Shown: positions 51,702 to 60,992 of the stretch, piece by piece
How positions within the stretch are numbered: position 1 is the stretch's first letter
Layout: every line of letters begins with the position of its first letter
Assembly: GCA_934101425.1 (NCBI GenBank)
Contig: CAKOQQ010000004.1
Coordinates: forward strand, 1 to 64,000
Source: an uncultured Bacilli bacterium
GTDB taxonomy: Bacteria; Bacillota_I; Bacilli_A; RF39; UBA660
Length of the DNA stretch: 64,000 nt
Reading direction: 5' to 3'
Notes under the pieces: generated by a model
Database searches by the model: none
What the model was told of the DNA's origin: nothing
The model's input: only the letters and a program-made list of their open reading frames with translations
Translations under genes and position numbers: made by a program

Positions 51702-51806
51702 GTTCGTGATTATAGTACAGTGGATACACCTCTTCCCATACCGAACAGAGAAGTTAAGCACTGATGCGCTGAAGATAGTGTAAAGCAAAAATAGGGAGTC
51801 GCGAAC
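51702..51806 (+). rRNA. rrf: 5S ribosomal RNA
   Basis: The closing stem GTTCGTGA (51702-51709) pairs with TCGCGAAC (51799-51806). Between them are the 5S landmarks ACACCTCTTCCCATACCGAA, AGAAGTTAAGC and GGGAGTCGC. About 105 bases, a little short. A run of seven T follows as terminator. No 16S or 23S gene is adjacent, so this copy is separate from any rRNA operon. Confidence 0.93.
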
Positions 51807-51835
51807 TTTTTTTGTGGAGTAAAATAATTTTAATA

Positions 51836-51844
51836 TGATATAAT
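51836..51844 (+). promoter_or_regulatory. Extended -10 promoter of the 51860 gene
   Basis: TGATATAAT ends 15 bases before ATG 51860, with GGTGAT between. Confidence 0.6.
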
Positions 51845-51859
51845 GAAGATGGTGATATT

Positions 51860-52999
51860 ATGAGTAAAAATAGTTTAGTAGAAATGAATAATTATATGCT
51901 AACTGATATAACAAAGAATAGTATAACTAATAACTCTTATAGTGTAGCATTATCTAAATTATCTAATGTTAGTCCTGTAACTATATCTACTTTTAATAAT
52001 ATTAAAAATATTTGCAATAAGGCACCTAATACAAATGACAAATTATATCGTGTTACTAATTTAAATAAAAATGATTCATTAAAAAAAGTAAGAGATGGAA
52101 AAACATTTTGGGGTTCAATTAAAAAGAGCGATGGTAGTTCTACTATGGCAAAACTTAGTGAAGTTAAAGGTCCAGTATTAGATCCTAGCGTGATGATGAT
52201 GTCTGCTATGTTAACAGGTATAGATCAAGAATTAGGTGAAATAAAAGAAATAACTAAAAAAATATTTTCTTTTTTAAAAAATGAAAAGGAATCAGAAATT
52301 GAGTCAGATTTAGAATTACTAAATAGATCTATTAGCGATTTTAGATTCAATTTAGAAGATGAAAAGTATATAAATAACAACTATAAACAAGCTATGGAAA
52401 TAAAAAGAACAGCAAATAAAAATATATTGTTTTATAAAAAAGAAATTAGTGAAGTTTTATCAAAAGATAAATTATTTACTACTAATATTGCTATGAATCA
52501 AATTATAGATGAAATTCAAAATAAGTTTAAATATTATAGATTATCTTTATATATATATTCTTTTTCTACTTTAATGGAAGTACTACTATTAGGTAATTAT
52601 AAAAATGACTATTTGATATCAAAGATAGACGAATTAGATTTTTTAGATAGTGAATATTCTAATTTATTTTCTAAAGCTTTAAATTATGTAAAAGAAAATG
52701 CTCATAAGTCTTTAGAAGGAAATGTATTATCTGGACTTGGTAGTGCTGGTAAAGTATTAGGAAATTTAGTATCTAAAACAAAAGTTAAAAATATAGATAC
52801 TTGGTTAAATGAAAAAGGAGATAATTTAAAACAAACTAGTGATAATTTAAAAGAAAGTTATTTAACAAAATTTGATGATATTAAAAATACAAACTCTAAA
52901 GTTTTTATAGAACAAATAGATAGAATAAATTCAATATATAACAAAACAAAAGAAATATATTTTGATAATGAAAATATATATTTGTTATTTGATAATTAA
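51860..52999 (+). CDS. Conserved hypothetical helical protein
   Basis: A 379-residue protein without a named domain that I recognise. It has a Ser/Asn-rich N-terminal 80 residues, a segment KTFWGSIKKSDGSSTMAKL, then LDPSVMMMSAMLTGIDQEL leading into a long helical, coiled-coil region (about 120-260), and a Gly-rich stretch (GLGSAGKVLGNL) near 290 that could touch a membrane. No signal peptide. Similar proteins seem to occur in other Firmicutes near mobile or defence genes, but I cannot confirm this here. It is a single gene with its own promoter and terminator. Confidence 0.6.
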   Translation: MSKNSLVEMNNYMLTDITKNSITNNSYSVALSKLSNVSPVTISTFNNIKNICNKAPNTNDKLYRVTNLNKNDSLKKVRDGKTFWGSIKKSDGSSTMAKLSEVKGPVLDPSVMMMSAMLTGIDQELGEIKEITKKIFSFLKNEKESEIESDLELLNRSISDFRFNLEDEKYINNNYKQAMEIKRTANKNILFYKKEISEVLSKDKLFTTNIAMNQIIDEIQNKFKYYRLSLYIYSFSTLMEVLLLGNYKNDYLISKIDELDFLDSEYSNLFSKALNYVKENAHKSLEGNVLSGLGSAGKVLGNLVSKTKVKNIDTWLNEKGDNLKQTSDNLKESYLTKFDDIKNTNSKVFIEQIDRINSIYNKTKEIYFDNENIYLLFDN

Positions 53000-53019
53000 G
53001 AAGCATAGCTTCTTTTTTA
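52998..53019 (+). terminator. Terminator after the 51860 gene
   Basis: AGAAGC-ATA-GCTTCT followed by T residues, touching the stop codon. Confidence 0.75.
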
Positions 53020-53027
53020 TTATTATA

Positions 53028-53036
53028 TGGTATAAT
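53028..53036 (+). promoter_or_regulatory. Extended -10 promoter of addB
   Basis: TGGTATAAT ends 16 bases before ATG 53053, with AGGTGATA between. Confidence 0.65.
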
Positions 53037-53052
53037 TAAATAGGTGATAGTG

Positions 53053-55866
53053 ATGATAAGAATAATTCAAAATAGTAATATTTTAAATAATAATGTAGAA
53101 GATAATTCTATTATTTTTTCATCTTCACTAAAATTAAAAAAGAATTTTATAAATAAAGATGTTATAGTTATAACACCAGTTAGTTATTTATCTAAATTAG
53201 TAAAAAATAAATATAATAAAAATATTATTGATAATACTAGCAATTACATTTTTATGCTTAAGTCTTATACTAAAGTAAAAGATAAACTAACTAAATATAT
53301 GGATATCAAAGATTTATCTTTTATAAATGATTTAATTAGCACTTACTCATTTTATAAAGAAAATAAGTTAAATGATAATGATAAGATAAGAGCATTAAAA
53401 CTTATTTATGATGAATATGAAAAATTATTAAATGATAATAATTTTATTACTAAATATCAATTATATGAATTATCATTAAATATAATTGATGATATTAAAT
53501 ATCAAAATATATATTTTGATAATATAACAAAACTAAATATGTATGAAATTAATTTTATAAACAAATTAAAAGTATATAAAAATGTATATTTATATGCTAA
53601 TACTATAAATAATTTATCTTTAATAAAAGATTTAAATAAAATAACAGATACTAAATACACTGTAACAACTAATAATGATGTTAATCATTTATTTGATATA
53701 AATATAGAAAATTTATTTTCTAATACTAAAATAGTATCGTGTAATGATTTGTATGAAGAAGTAAAATATGTTAGTAATGAAATAAGAAAAGATATAAATA
53801 ATGGTTTAAATTTTAAAGATATATTAGTTATTTCATCTGATACTAATAGATATGAAAATTATTTTAAATTATTATTTAATTTTCCTTATAGAGAAAAAAA
53901 TAAGACTGGTGCACTAACTAAAAATTTCTTAAATATATTTTCTAAAATTATTAAAGGAGATTTTTCATCAAGTACTTTTATTAGTTTAATTAAGTTAGGA
54001 CTATTAAATATAGATGATAAAAGTATAAATGAACTTGATAATTATGTTTATATGTGGTCTTTAGAAGATACTCCTTTTTATCAAGAATTTAAATTTAATC
54101 CGAGTGGCAAAAGAGATTTCTTAGAATACGACTATAAAAAACTTAATAAATTAAATGATATTAAGTTTTCTATTATAAACCCTATAAGGTATTTTATTAG
54201 TAATATAGTGGGAGTGGATAATACAAGTGAAATTCTTAAAAACTTCTTTATTTATATTGATGAAGAGGGTATAGCATCTAAATTATATTTAAAAGATAAT
54301 GATGGTTATAATAATCTTATTGACTTATTAGAAAAAATAAATGATTGTATTAAAGAATGTGATATTAATACTATATTTGAAATTATATATAATAATTTTA
54401 AAATATGTGAAAAAGAAGTTAAATTAATAGATGAAGTTAATATTTTGAATTTAAAGGATTATAGAAGTGATGATTATAAAAAAGTTTATTTTATAGGTGT
54501 TACAGAAAAAAGTATTTTTACTAAATATAAATATCCTACTTTAATATCTAAAAATGATATTTCTAATATCTTATTGGAGTTAATAAATAAAAATAGAGAT
54601 TTAGAAAAGAATCAGCTCTCTAATGTGTTTTTAAATAGTGATATTACTATTACATATCATGAACTAGATGATTCTATGTCTAAAGTATCATTTAGTCCTT
54701 TATTAAAGAAATTTAAAAATAAAAGTGAAAGTTTTATTTTTAATGTAAATAAAAAAGAAGTAGTAGATACTAATTTAACTATTAAAAAAGAAATAGCAGA
54801 AAAATTATATGGTAATACGCTTACATTAAGTCCTAGTAGCTTAGAAATGTTTTCTAAATGTAAATATTCTTATTTTTTAAATTATGGGCTTAGATTAAAT
54901 ATTAAAGAAAAATTAGATTTTGATAACAGAGAAGTAGGTACTTTCATTCATTATATTTTAGAAAATTGTTTTAATAATAAAGTTGATTATGATAATGTAA
55001 ATGAATTAGTAGATAAATATGTAGATTTATATTTTAAAACTAATTTAAGAGATTTAAATGAAACTCTAAAATATGTAATTGGTAAATTAAAAGAAAGCAC
55101 TATTATTTTAATAAATAACTTATTAGATGAGTTATCTAGTAGTAAATTTAATGTATTATCTAATGAGTTTAAAATTAAAGATATATCATCTGTAATAGAT
55201 TTAGATAATGGAAAGATTATAATAACGGGTATTGTAGATAGAATTGATTATTATATAGATGAAAATAACTTTTATTATAGGGTTATTGACTATAAAACTG
55301 GTGTTAAGAAATTTAGATTAGATGATGTTTTAATTGGTCTTAATATGCAAATGATAATATATTTAATGGCAATATATAATTCAAATATATCAGATAAAAA
55401 TATTATTCCAACGGGTTTTCTATATCATCCCGCACTTGTGCATTATAAAAAAGAAGCTAATAAGATAAAAAAAGAAGAATCTATAGATAGCTTAAAAGAT
55501 AGTTTAAAGGCAAATGGAATAATTAATTCTAATTATTTATCTTTATATGATTTAGATTTAATAGGTAAATATCTTGATGTTACTTCAAGAGGTAATATTA
55601 ATGATGATAAAGTACTGAGTACAAATGAATTTAATACAATATTTAAATATATAAAAGAATTATTAAAAAAAGAAGGAAATAGTATTTTATCTGGAGAAAT
55701 TTATATAAATCCTATTAAAGACGGTAAAAATGATTCTTGTAAATATTGTAAGTTTTCTTCTATTTGCAATTTTGATGAAAATAAAAATAAACCAAGAAGG
55801 TATAAAAGCATTAAAAATAGAGAAGCTTTAAGTAAAATGGAAGGTGAAGATAGTGGCATGGACTAA
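53053..55866 (+). CDS. addB: ATP-dependent helicase/nuclease subunit B (AddB)
   Basis: A 937-residue partner of AddA in the double-strand-break resection complex. The N-terminal part has a helicase-like fold without a usable Walker A. The C-terminal RecB-type nuclease has VDRIDYYIDENN and VIDYKTG. The four iron-sulfur cysteines are present: one in SKCKYSYF and three in CKYCKFSSIC, with CxxCxxxxxC spacing. About 200 residues shorter than Bacillus AddB, nearer the streptococcal RexB. ATG 53053 fits AGGTGA better than the in-frame GTG at 53044. It overlaps addA by 14 bases. Confidence 0.92.
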   Translation: MIRIIQNSNILNNNVEDNSIIFSSSLKLKKNFINKDVIVITPVSYLSKLVKNKYNKNIIDNTSNYIFMLKSYTKVKDKLTKYMDIKDLSFINDLISTYSFYKENKLNDNDKIRALKLIYDEYEKLLNDNNFITKYQLYELSLNIIDDIKYQNIYFDNITKLNMYEINFINKLKVYKNVYLYANTINNLSLIKDLNKITDTKYTVTTNNDVNHLFDINIENLFSNTKIVSCNDLYEEVKYVSNEIRKDINNGLNFKDILVISSDTNRYENYFKLLFNFPYREKNKTGALTKNFLNIFSKIIKGDFSSSTFISLIKLGLLNIDDKSINELDNYVYMWSLEDTPFYQEFKFNPSGKRDFLEYDYKKLNKLNDIKFSIINPIRYFISNIVGVDNTSEILKNFFIYIDEEGIASKLYLKDNDGYNNLIDLLEKINDCIKECDINTIFEIIYNNFKICEKEVKLIDEVNILNLKDYRSDDYKKVYFIGVTEKSIFTKYKYPTLISKNDISNILLELINKNRDLEKNQLSNVFLNSDITITYHELDDSMSKVSFSPLLKKFKNKSESFIFNVNKKEVVDTNLTIKKEIAEKLYGNTLTLSPSSLEMFSKCKYSYFLNYGLRLNIKEKLDFDNREVGTFIHYILENCFNNKVDYDNVNELVDKYVDLYFKTNLRDLNETLKYVIGKLKESTIILINNLLDELSSSKFNVLSNEFKIKDISSVIDLDNGKIIITGIVDRIDYYIDENNFYYRVIDYKTGVKKFRLDDVLIGLNMQMIIYLMAIYNSNISDKNIIPTGFLYHPALVHYKKEANKIKKEESIDSLKDSLKANGIINSNYLSLYDLDLIGKYLDVTSRGNINDDKVLSTNEFNTIFKYIKELLKKEGNSILSGEIYINPIKDGKNDSCKYCKFSSICNFDENKNKPRRYKSIKNREALSKMEGEDSGMD

Positions 55867-58800
55867 TGATCAATTAAAAGCTATTCAAACAAAAGGTGGT
55901 AAAATATTAGTAAGTGCAGCAGCTGGTAGTGGTAAAACAGCTGTTTTATCAGAAAGAGTACTTAATAATATTTTATCTGGAACTGATATTGATAAGATGC
56001 TTATTGTTACTTTTACTGAAGCTGCAGCTTTAGAAATGAAAGAAAGAATAAAAAATAAATTAGAAGAAGAATGTCTTAAGCAAAAAGATAATACGCACTT
56101 ACTTAATCAACTATCACTAATTGAAGTGGCTAAAATTACTACTATGGATTCATTTTACACAGAGCTTGTAAAAGAAAATTTTGATAAATTGGGTATTATG
56201 CCTAATTATTCAATTTTGTCAAATGCTGAAGAAAAGTTACTTAAAAATAGAATTGTAAAAAAAGTATTAGAAGAATCATTTAATGATCCTAATTATGTAT
56301 CTTTATTAAATACATTAAATGTTAATGATACTAACTTAATAAAAGACAAAGTAATAAAAATAGAATCATTTTTAAGTACTATACCATTTTATAAAGATTG
56401 TATAAATGATTTTATTAGTAAATATGATGATAACTATTATAAAGATTTATATATTGATAAAGTAAAAGAGATAATGTTTTCTTATAAAAAGTTATATGAA
56501 GATATTGAAAATGAATTATATAATTCTTCTTCGGATTTTGATAAACTTAGTATTAATATAGAAGAAGAAAAAAAGATAATTACTAGAATTTTAAATAGTA
56601 AAAACTTTGATGATTTAAGTTCTAGTATTAGGATTTCTACTTTTTCTAGATTAACTACAGTAAGAGGTCATAGTGATGATTATATATTTAATAAGTATAA
56701 AATAGTAAGAGATAATTTAAAAGAAGAAGTAACTAAAAAATTAAGTTTTTTAATAAATATAGATGATCAAGAATATAATAAAGAAATTAGTTTAACTAAA
56801 CAAAATCTTATTACTTTATTTGATGTTGTTACTCGTTTTAAAGAAGAATTATTATTAGAAAAGAAAAAGATAAATAAATACTCATTTAGTGATATACCAC
56901 TTTTTGTTATTGATTTATTATTTAAAGATAATAAAAAGACTTCACTTGCCTTAGAAATTGCTACTCGTTTTTCTGAAATTTTAATAGATGAATACCAAGA
57001 TACTAATAAACTTCAAAGTGTTATATTTAGTGCTATTAGTAAAAATGAAGAAAATTTATTTTTAGTTGGTGATATTAAACAAAGTATTTATAAGTTTAGA
57101 AGTGCTTGTCCAGAAATATTTAATAATGATAAAAATAATTCATTTACTGATAAGTTTCCAATGCTTATTACATTATCTAAAAACTTTAGAAGTAGAGATT
57201 TGGTATTAGATTTTTGTAATTATATATTTGAAGCTGTAATGTCTAGGGAAATTGGGGAAGTAGAATATAATAATCTAGAAAAATTATATCCAGGAGCTAC
57301 ATTCTTAGATAATAATGAAATGGTAAGTGAAGTGGATATAATAGATTTTTCATCTAATGATGAAGAAGACGAAATGTCTAAAGTTGAAAAAGAAGCTACT
57401 TATGTAGCTGATAAAGTAAAAAGTATACTTGATAGTAAATATCAAGTATATGATAAAAATGGTTATTTTAGATGTGTGAGACCTAGTGATATTGCAATAT
57501 TATCTAGAAGTTTATCTGATAGTGAAATATATGTTAAATGCTTAAAAGATCGTAATATTGGTGTATATTGTAATAAAGATTTAGTATTCTTTGATAATTA
57601 TGATGTTAAACTTATAATTGCTATTTTAAAAGTTGTTGATAATGTATATGATGATATATCTTTAATGACTATTTTAAAATCAAAATTATTTAATATTACT
57701 GATAATGAAATATCTTCTATTAGATTAGATAATAAATATTCTTATTTATATGATAGTATAAAAGATTCTAATAACACTAAATTAAATAATATACTTGATA
57801 TAATTTCTTCAATTAAAGATTATGCTAGTAATAATTCTTTATCTAACTTACTAGATTATATTTATAATAAATTAGATATTATAAATATAATAGGTACAAA
57901 TAAAAATAAAATTAAGAATTTAAGTATAATGATAAAGCATGCTAAAGATTTTGAAAGTGATAATAGTAAAAGCTTACATGAATTTGTAAGCTACATAGAA
58001 GAAATATTACTTGATAAATCATCATTTGCGGGAGCTAATCCATTAAGTGATAGTGATACAGTCCTTATAAGTACTATTCATAGGTCTAAAGGATTAGAGT
58101 ATCCTATAGTTATCTTAACTAACACTGGTAAAAAGTTTAATCTAGAAGACTTTAAAAATGATTATTTAATAGATGCAAATTATGGTATAGCTTTTGATTT
58201 ATTTGATATGGAAAATAAGTATGTGTATGAAACTATTCCTAAAATGGTTTTAAAAGATAAAATGAAACTACTTATGTTATCAGAAGAATTAAGAATACTT
58301 TATGTGGCACTTACAAGGGCTAAAGAAAAAATTATAATAACAGGAACTATAAATAATTTAAGTAAATATTTATTAGATACTTCTTATTTAATTGGTGATG
58401 ATGATACTATTTCTAAGATGTATTTAAAAAATTGTGATACTTATCTTAAATTTATTTTACCAGTTTTAATGAAACATAAATCTGCTACTATATTAAGAGA
58501 TTATGTAGATATTAATTGTAAGACATATAATAATGATGCTAAATTTAAAATTAATATAATAAATAGTAATGATATTGTAAGTAATATAAAGGAAGATAAT
58601 TTAAAAGATGAAATATTTACCGATGAAGTAATAAAAAATTATTCTTATAATTTAACTCCTGAATATTTAAGCGTATCTGATATTAAAAATGCTAACCATT
58701 TGTATTTAAGAAAACCATACTTTTTAAATAGTGAAGAGAAAAGCACAAATGTAGGTACTTTATATCATAAAATATTTGAATTATTACCTATAAAAAAATA

Positions 58801-59224
58801 TAGTATTAGTTCTTTAAACGAAGAATTAATTAATTTAAATTTATCTAAAGAAGAATTAAAATTAATTAATATAGAGCGTATTTTTGCTTTTTTAGAAAGT
58901 GACTTATATGACTTAATGTTAGATAGTGACTATTTATATAAAGAAAAAGAAATATCTTTTTATGCTGATTCTAGTTATTATGATAATAAAATAAGTGGTA
59001 GTAAAATACTTTTAGATGGCGTAATAGACTTATTATTTATGAAAGATGATTGTTATTATATTGTCGATTATAAAACGGATAAAGTAGATAATTTAGAAGT
59101 TTTAAAAGATAGATATAGTATTCAATTAGAGTTATATGAAATTGGTGTAAAAGAGTATTATCATGCTAAAAAGGTTAAGAAATTTATATATTCAATTGCA
59201 CTTAATAAATATACAGAAGTATAG
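55853..59224 (+). CDS. addA: ATP-dependent helicase/nuclease subunit A (AddA)
   Basis: A 1123-residue UvrD-type helicase with a nuclease domain. It unwinds and trims DNA ends with AddB and loads recombination. Walker A AAAGSGKT is at 22-29, and later motifs are DEYQDTN, VGDIKQSIYKFR and STIHRSKGLEYP. The C-terminal nuclease has DGVIDLLF and YIVDYKTDKVD. GTG 55853 is chosen over GTG 55844 because AAGGTGA is then properly placed and relatives start with xWTxxQ. A few hundred bases of the middle are Asn- and Ile-rich, as elsewhere in this genome. Confidence 0.95.
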   Translation: MAWTNDQLKAIQTKGGKILVSAAAGSGKTAVLSERVLNNILSGTDIDKMLIVTFTEAAALEMKERIKNKLEEECLKQKDNTHLLNQLSLIEVAKITTMDSFYTELVKENFDKLGIMPNYSILSNAEEKLLKNRIVKKVLEESFNDPNYVSLLNTLNVNDTNLIKDKVIKIESFLSTIPFYKDCINDFISKYDDNYYKDLYIDKVKEIMFSYKKLYEDIENELYNSSSDFDKLSINIEEEKKIITRILNSKNFDDLSSSIRISTFSRLTTVRGHSDDYIFNKYKIVRDNLKEEVTKKLSFLINIDDQEYNKEISLTKQNLITLFDVVTRFKEELLLEKKKINKYSFSDIPLFVIDLLFKDNKKTSLALEIATRFSEILIDEYQDTNKLQSVIFSAISKNEENLFLVGDIKQSIYKFRSACPEIFNNDKNNSFTDKFPMLITLSKNFRSRDLVLDFCNYIFEAVMSREIGEVEYNNLEKLYPGATFLDNNEMVSEVDIIDFSSNDEEDEMSKVEKEATYVADKVKSILDSKYQVYDKNGYFRCVRPSDIAILSRSLSDSEIYVKCLKDRNIGVYCNKDLVFFDNYDVKLIIAILKVVDNVYDDISLMTILKSKLFNITDNEISSIRLDNKYSYLYDSIKDSNNTKLNNILDIISSIKDYASNNSLSNLLDYIYNKLDIINIIGTNKNKIKNLSIMIKHAKDFESDNSKSLHEFVSYIEEILLDKSSFAGANPLSDSDTVLISTIHRSKGLEYPIVILTNTGKKFNLEDFKNDYLIDANYGIAFDLFDMENKYVYETIPKMVLKDKMKLLMLSEELRILYVALTRAKEKIIITGTINNLSKYLLDTSYLIGDDDTISKMYLKNCDTYLKFILPVLMKHKSATILRDYVDINCKTYNNDAKFKINIINSNDIVSNIKEDNLKDEIFTDEVIKNYSYNLTPEYLSVSDIKNANHLYLRKPYFLNSEEKSTNVGTLYHKIFELLPIKKYSISSLNEELINLNLSKEELKLINIERIFAFLESDLYDLMLDSDYLYKEKEISFYADSSYYDNKISGSKILLDGVIDLLFMKDDCYYIVDYKTDKVDNLEVLKDRYSIQLELYEIGVKEYYHAKKVKKFIYSIALNKYTEV

Positions 59225-59252
59225 AAAAAAGAAACAAAAGTTTCTTTTTTCT
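59223..59252 (+). terminator. Terminator of addBA
   Basis: AGAAAAAAGAAAC pairs with GTTTCTTTTTTCT around AAAA. Confidence 0.8.
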
Positions 59253-59261
59253 ATTAATCTA

Positions 59262-59270
59262 TGATAAAAT
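59262..59270 (+). promoter_or_regulatory. Extended -10 promoter of the ABC transporter at 59294
   Basis: TGATAAAAT ends 23 bases before ATG 59294, with AGGTGG between. Confidence 0.5.
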
Positions 59271-59293
59271 TATAAATAGAATAGGTGGCATTT

Positions 59294-60193
59294 ATGAGTG
59301 TAGTATTAAAAGCAGAAGATATTACTAAAAAATATGGAGAAAAAATAGTACTTAATAAAGTTAATATGACAATAAATAAAGGTGATATTTATGGATTCAT
59401 TGGAAAAAATGGAGCTGGGAAAACAACTTTTATGAGAGTTATATTATCTTTAACTGAAAAAGATAGTGGAGATTTTAATTTTTTTGAAGGAAAAAGCTTA
59501 AAAGATGTTGGACTTAAAATAGGTTCTCTTATTGAAAATTCAGGGCTTTATGAAAATGTAACTGTATATGAAAATTTAAAGAGATTTTCTATCTTATATG
59601 GTGTAGATGAAGAAGCAATAACTAACGTATTAAAAATTGTAAATTTAGAGTATGCCTCTTTAAAGAAAGTTAGTATGCTTTCTCTTGGAATGAGGCAAAG
59701 ACTTGGTATAGCTATAGCATTATTAAATGAACCTGAGTTTATGGTTTTAGATGAACCTGTTAATGGGTTAGATCCTGAAGGAATAAGATGTATAAGAGAT
59801 TTAATTATTAAATTAAATAAAGAAAAGAATGTAACCTTTTTAATATCATCACATTTACTTGATGAATTATCAAAGATTGCAACAAAATATGGAATTATAA
59901 ATAATGGTGTTTTAATAGAAGAAATATCTAGTGAAGAGTTAAAAAATAAATGTTTGAATAAAACTATAGTTGAAGTAAATAATCCTATACAAGCTAAAGA
60001 ACTTCTTTTAAAAATTATACCTAGTGAAAGTATTAGTGTAATTGGTAATAAAATAGAAATAAATATAAAAGTTGATCCTATGGTAATCAATAGATATTTA
60101 GTTACATCAAATATAGAAGTTAAAGGTATATATGAAAGTTCTGAAAATATTGAAGATTACTTCTTAAAATTGATAGGTGATAAAAATGAATAA
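59294..60193 (+). CDS. ABC transporter ATP-binding protein (BcrA/lantibiotic-immunity type)
   Basis: A 299-residue ABC ATPase. Walker A is GKNGAGKTTF, the signature LSLGMRQRLGIAIAL, Walker B MVLDEPVNGLDPEG, and the switch histidine is in SSHLLDEL. The LSLGMRQR signature with NGLDPEG is typical of bacitracin and lantibiotic self-protection exporters. ATG 59294 follows AGGTGG; the GTG at 59285 lies within the ribosome binding site. It overlaps the permease gene by eight bases. No bacteriocin gene or two-component system is seen nearby. Confidence 0.9.
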   Translation: MSVVLKAEDITKKYGEKIVLNKVNMTINKGDIYGFIGKNGAGKTTFMRVILSLTEKDSGDFNFFEGKSLKDVGLKIGSLIENSGLYENVTVYENLKRFSILYGVDEEAITNVLKIVNLEYASLKKVSMLSLGMRQRLGIAIALLNEPEFMVLDEPVNGLDPEGIRCIRDLIIKLNKEKNVTFLISSHLLDELSKIATKYGIINNGVLIEEISSEELKNKCLNKTIVEVNNPIQAKELLLKIIPSESISVIGNKIEINIKVDPMVINRYLVTSNIEVKGIYESSENIEDYFLKLIGDKNE

Positions 60194-60902
60194 ATTAATT
60201 AAATTTCAATTAAGAAATATTTTTACCAGCAAATATTTTTATGTACTTGCCCTTTTAACATTACTTTTTTCTACTGGCGTGTTAAGTCTAAGTATAGATG
60301 ATCCTTATTATTTTCCTCGTATTCCGTGGCTTGAAAAAGTTATTAGCATTTTAAAAGGTGATATGAGCTTTTTAATAATGATATTTATTTGTATGTTTAA
60401 TTGTTATGATTTTTCTAATAAAACATTAAAAAATATAATTGGTAGAGGATATACAAAGAAAGAATATATTCTTTCTAAATATATAGCTTCTATTATAAGT
60501 GTATTTGCTATATATGGGATATTAGTTTTATATTTTGCATATAAGCTTTTACCATATGGCGTAGGATATAATTCTACATTTATATTAGTTTTAGTAAATT
60601 ATTTATTTAAAGTAATAGCTTACATAATACTTTATAGCACTATAGCACTTGTAGTTAGTAAAACAAGTCTAGCTATTATTATATGTATTTTTTCAAAAAT
60701 ATTACTTTATATGATAGTATCTTTTTTCAAGTATAGACTTCATATTGATATTACAAAAATTTTGCTTTCAAATGTATCTGTGAAGTATTTTAAAACACCA
60801 ACTATAGATAACCTTATAATTACTATAGCACTATATTTATTACATATATTAGTATACTATATAGTAACAAAATCAGTTTTAACTACGAAAGAAGCAAAAT
60901 AG
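60186..60902 (+). CDS. ABC-2 permease of a peptide-type exporter
   Basis: A 238-residue membrane protein with about six hydrophobic segments and the short N-terminal MNKLIKFQLRNIF typical of lantibiotic-immunity permeases (a cytoplasmic helix before the first membrane span). It works with the ATPase encoded just upstream. Substrate unknown; peptide antibiotics are the family precedent. AGGTGATA precedes ATG 60186. Confidence 0.82.
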   Translation: MNKLIKFQLRNIFTSKYFYVLALLTLLFSTGVLSLSIDDPYYFPRIPWLEKVISILKGDMSFLIMIFICMFNCYDFSNKTLKNIIGRGYTKKEYILSKYIASIISVFAIYGILVLYFAYKLLPYGVGYNSTFILVLVNYLFKVIAYIILYSTIALVVSKTSLAIIICIFSKILLYMIVSFFKYRLHIDITKILLSNVSVKYFKTPTIDNLIITIALYLLHILVYYIVTKSVLTTKEAK

Positions 60903-60923
60903 TATAATATTAGGTAAATTTAT

Positions 60924-60947
60924 AAAAAAGACTTTAGTCTTTTTTTA
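60924..60947 (+). terminator. Terminator of the ABC transporter pair
   Basis: AAAAAAGACT pairs with AGTCTTTTTT, then more T. Confidence 0.8.
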
Positions 60948-60965
60948 GTAAATAAACATAATATA

Positions 60966-60974
60966 TGATATAAT
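60966..60974 (+). promoter_or_regulatory. Extended -10 promoter of the methyltransferase gene
   Basis: TGATATAAT ends 18 bases before ATG 60993, with GGTGAA between. Confidence 0.6.
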
Positions 60975-60992
60975 AAATATGTGGTGAAAAGT

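Noticed and set aside
59548..60090. 180-codon minus-strand frame antisense to the ABC ATPase
   Set aside because: Shadow of the coding strand; the + strand has all ABC motifs and there is no ribosome binding site for the antisense frame.
59294..60902. Bacteriocin gene cluster
   Set aside because: Only the ABC exporter pair is present; no precursor peptide, modification enzyme or regulator is visible nearby.
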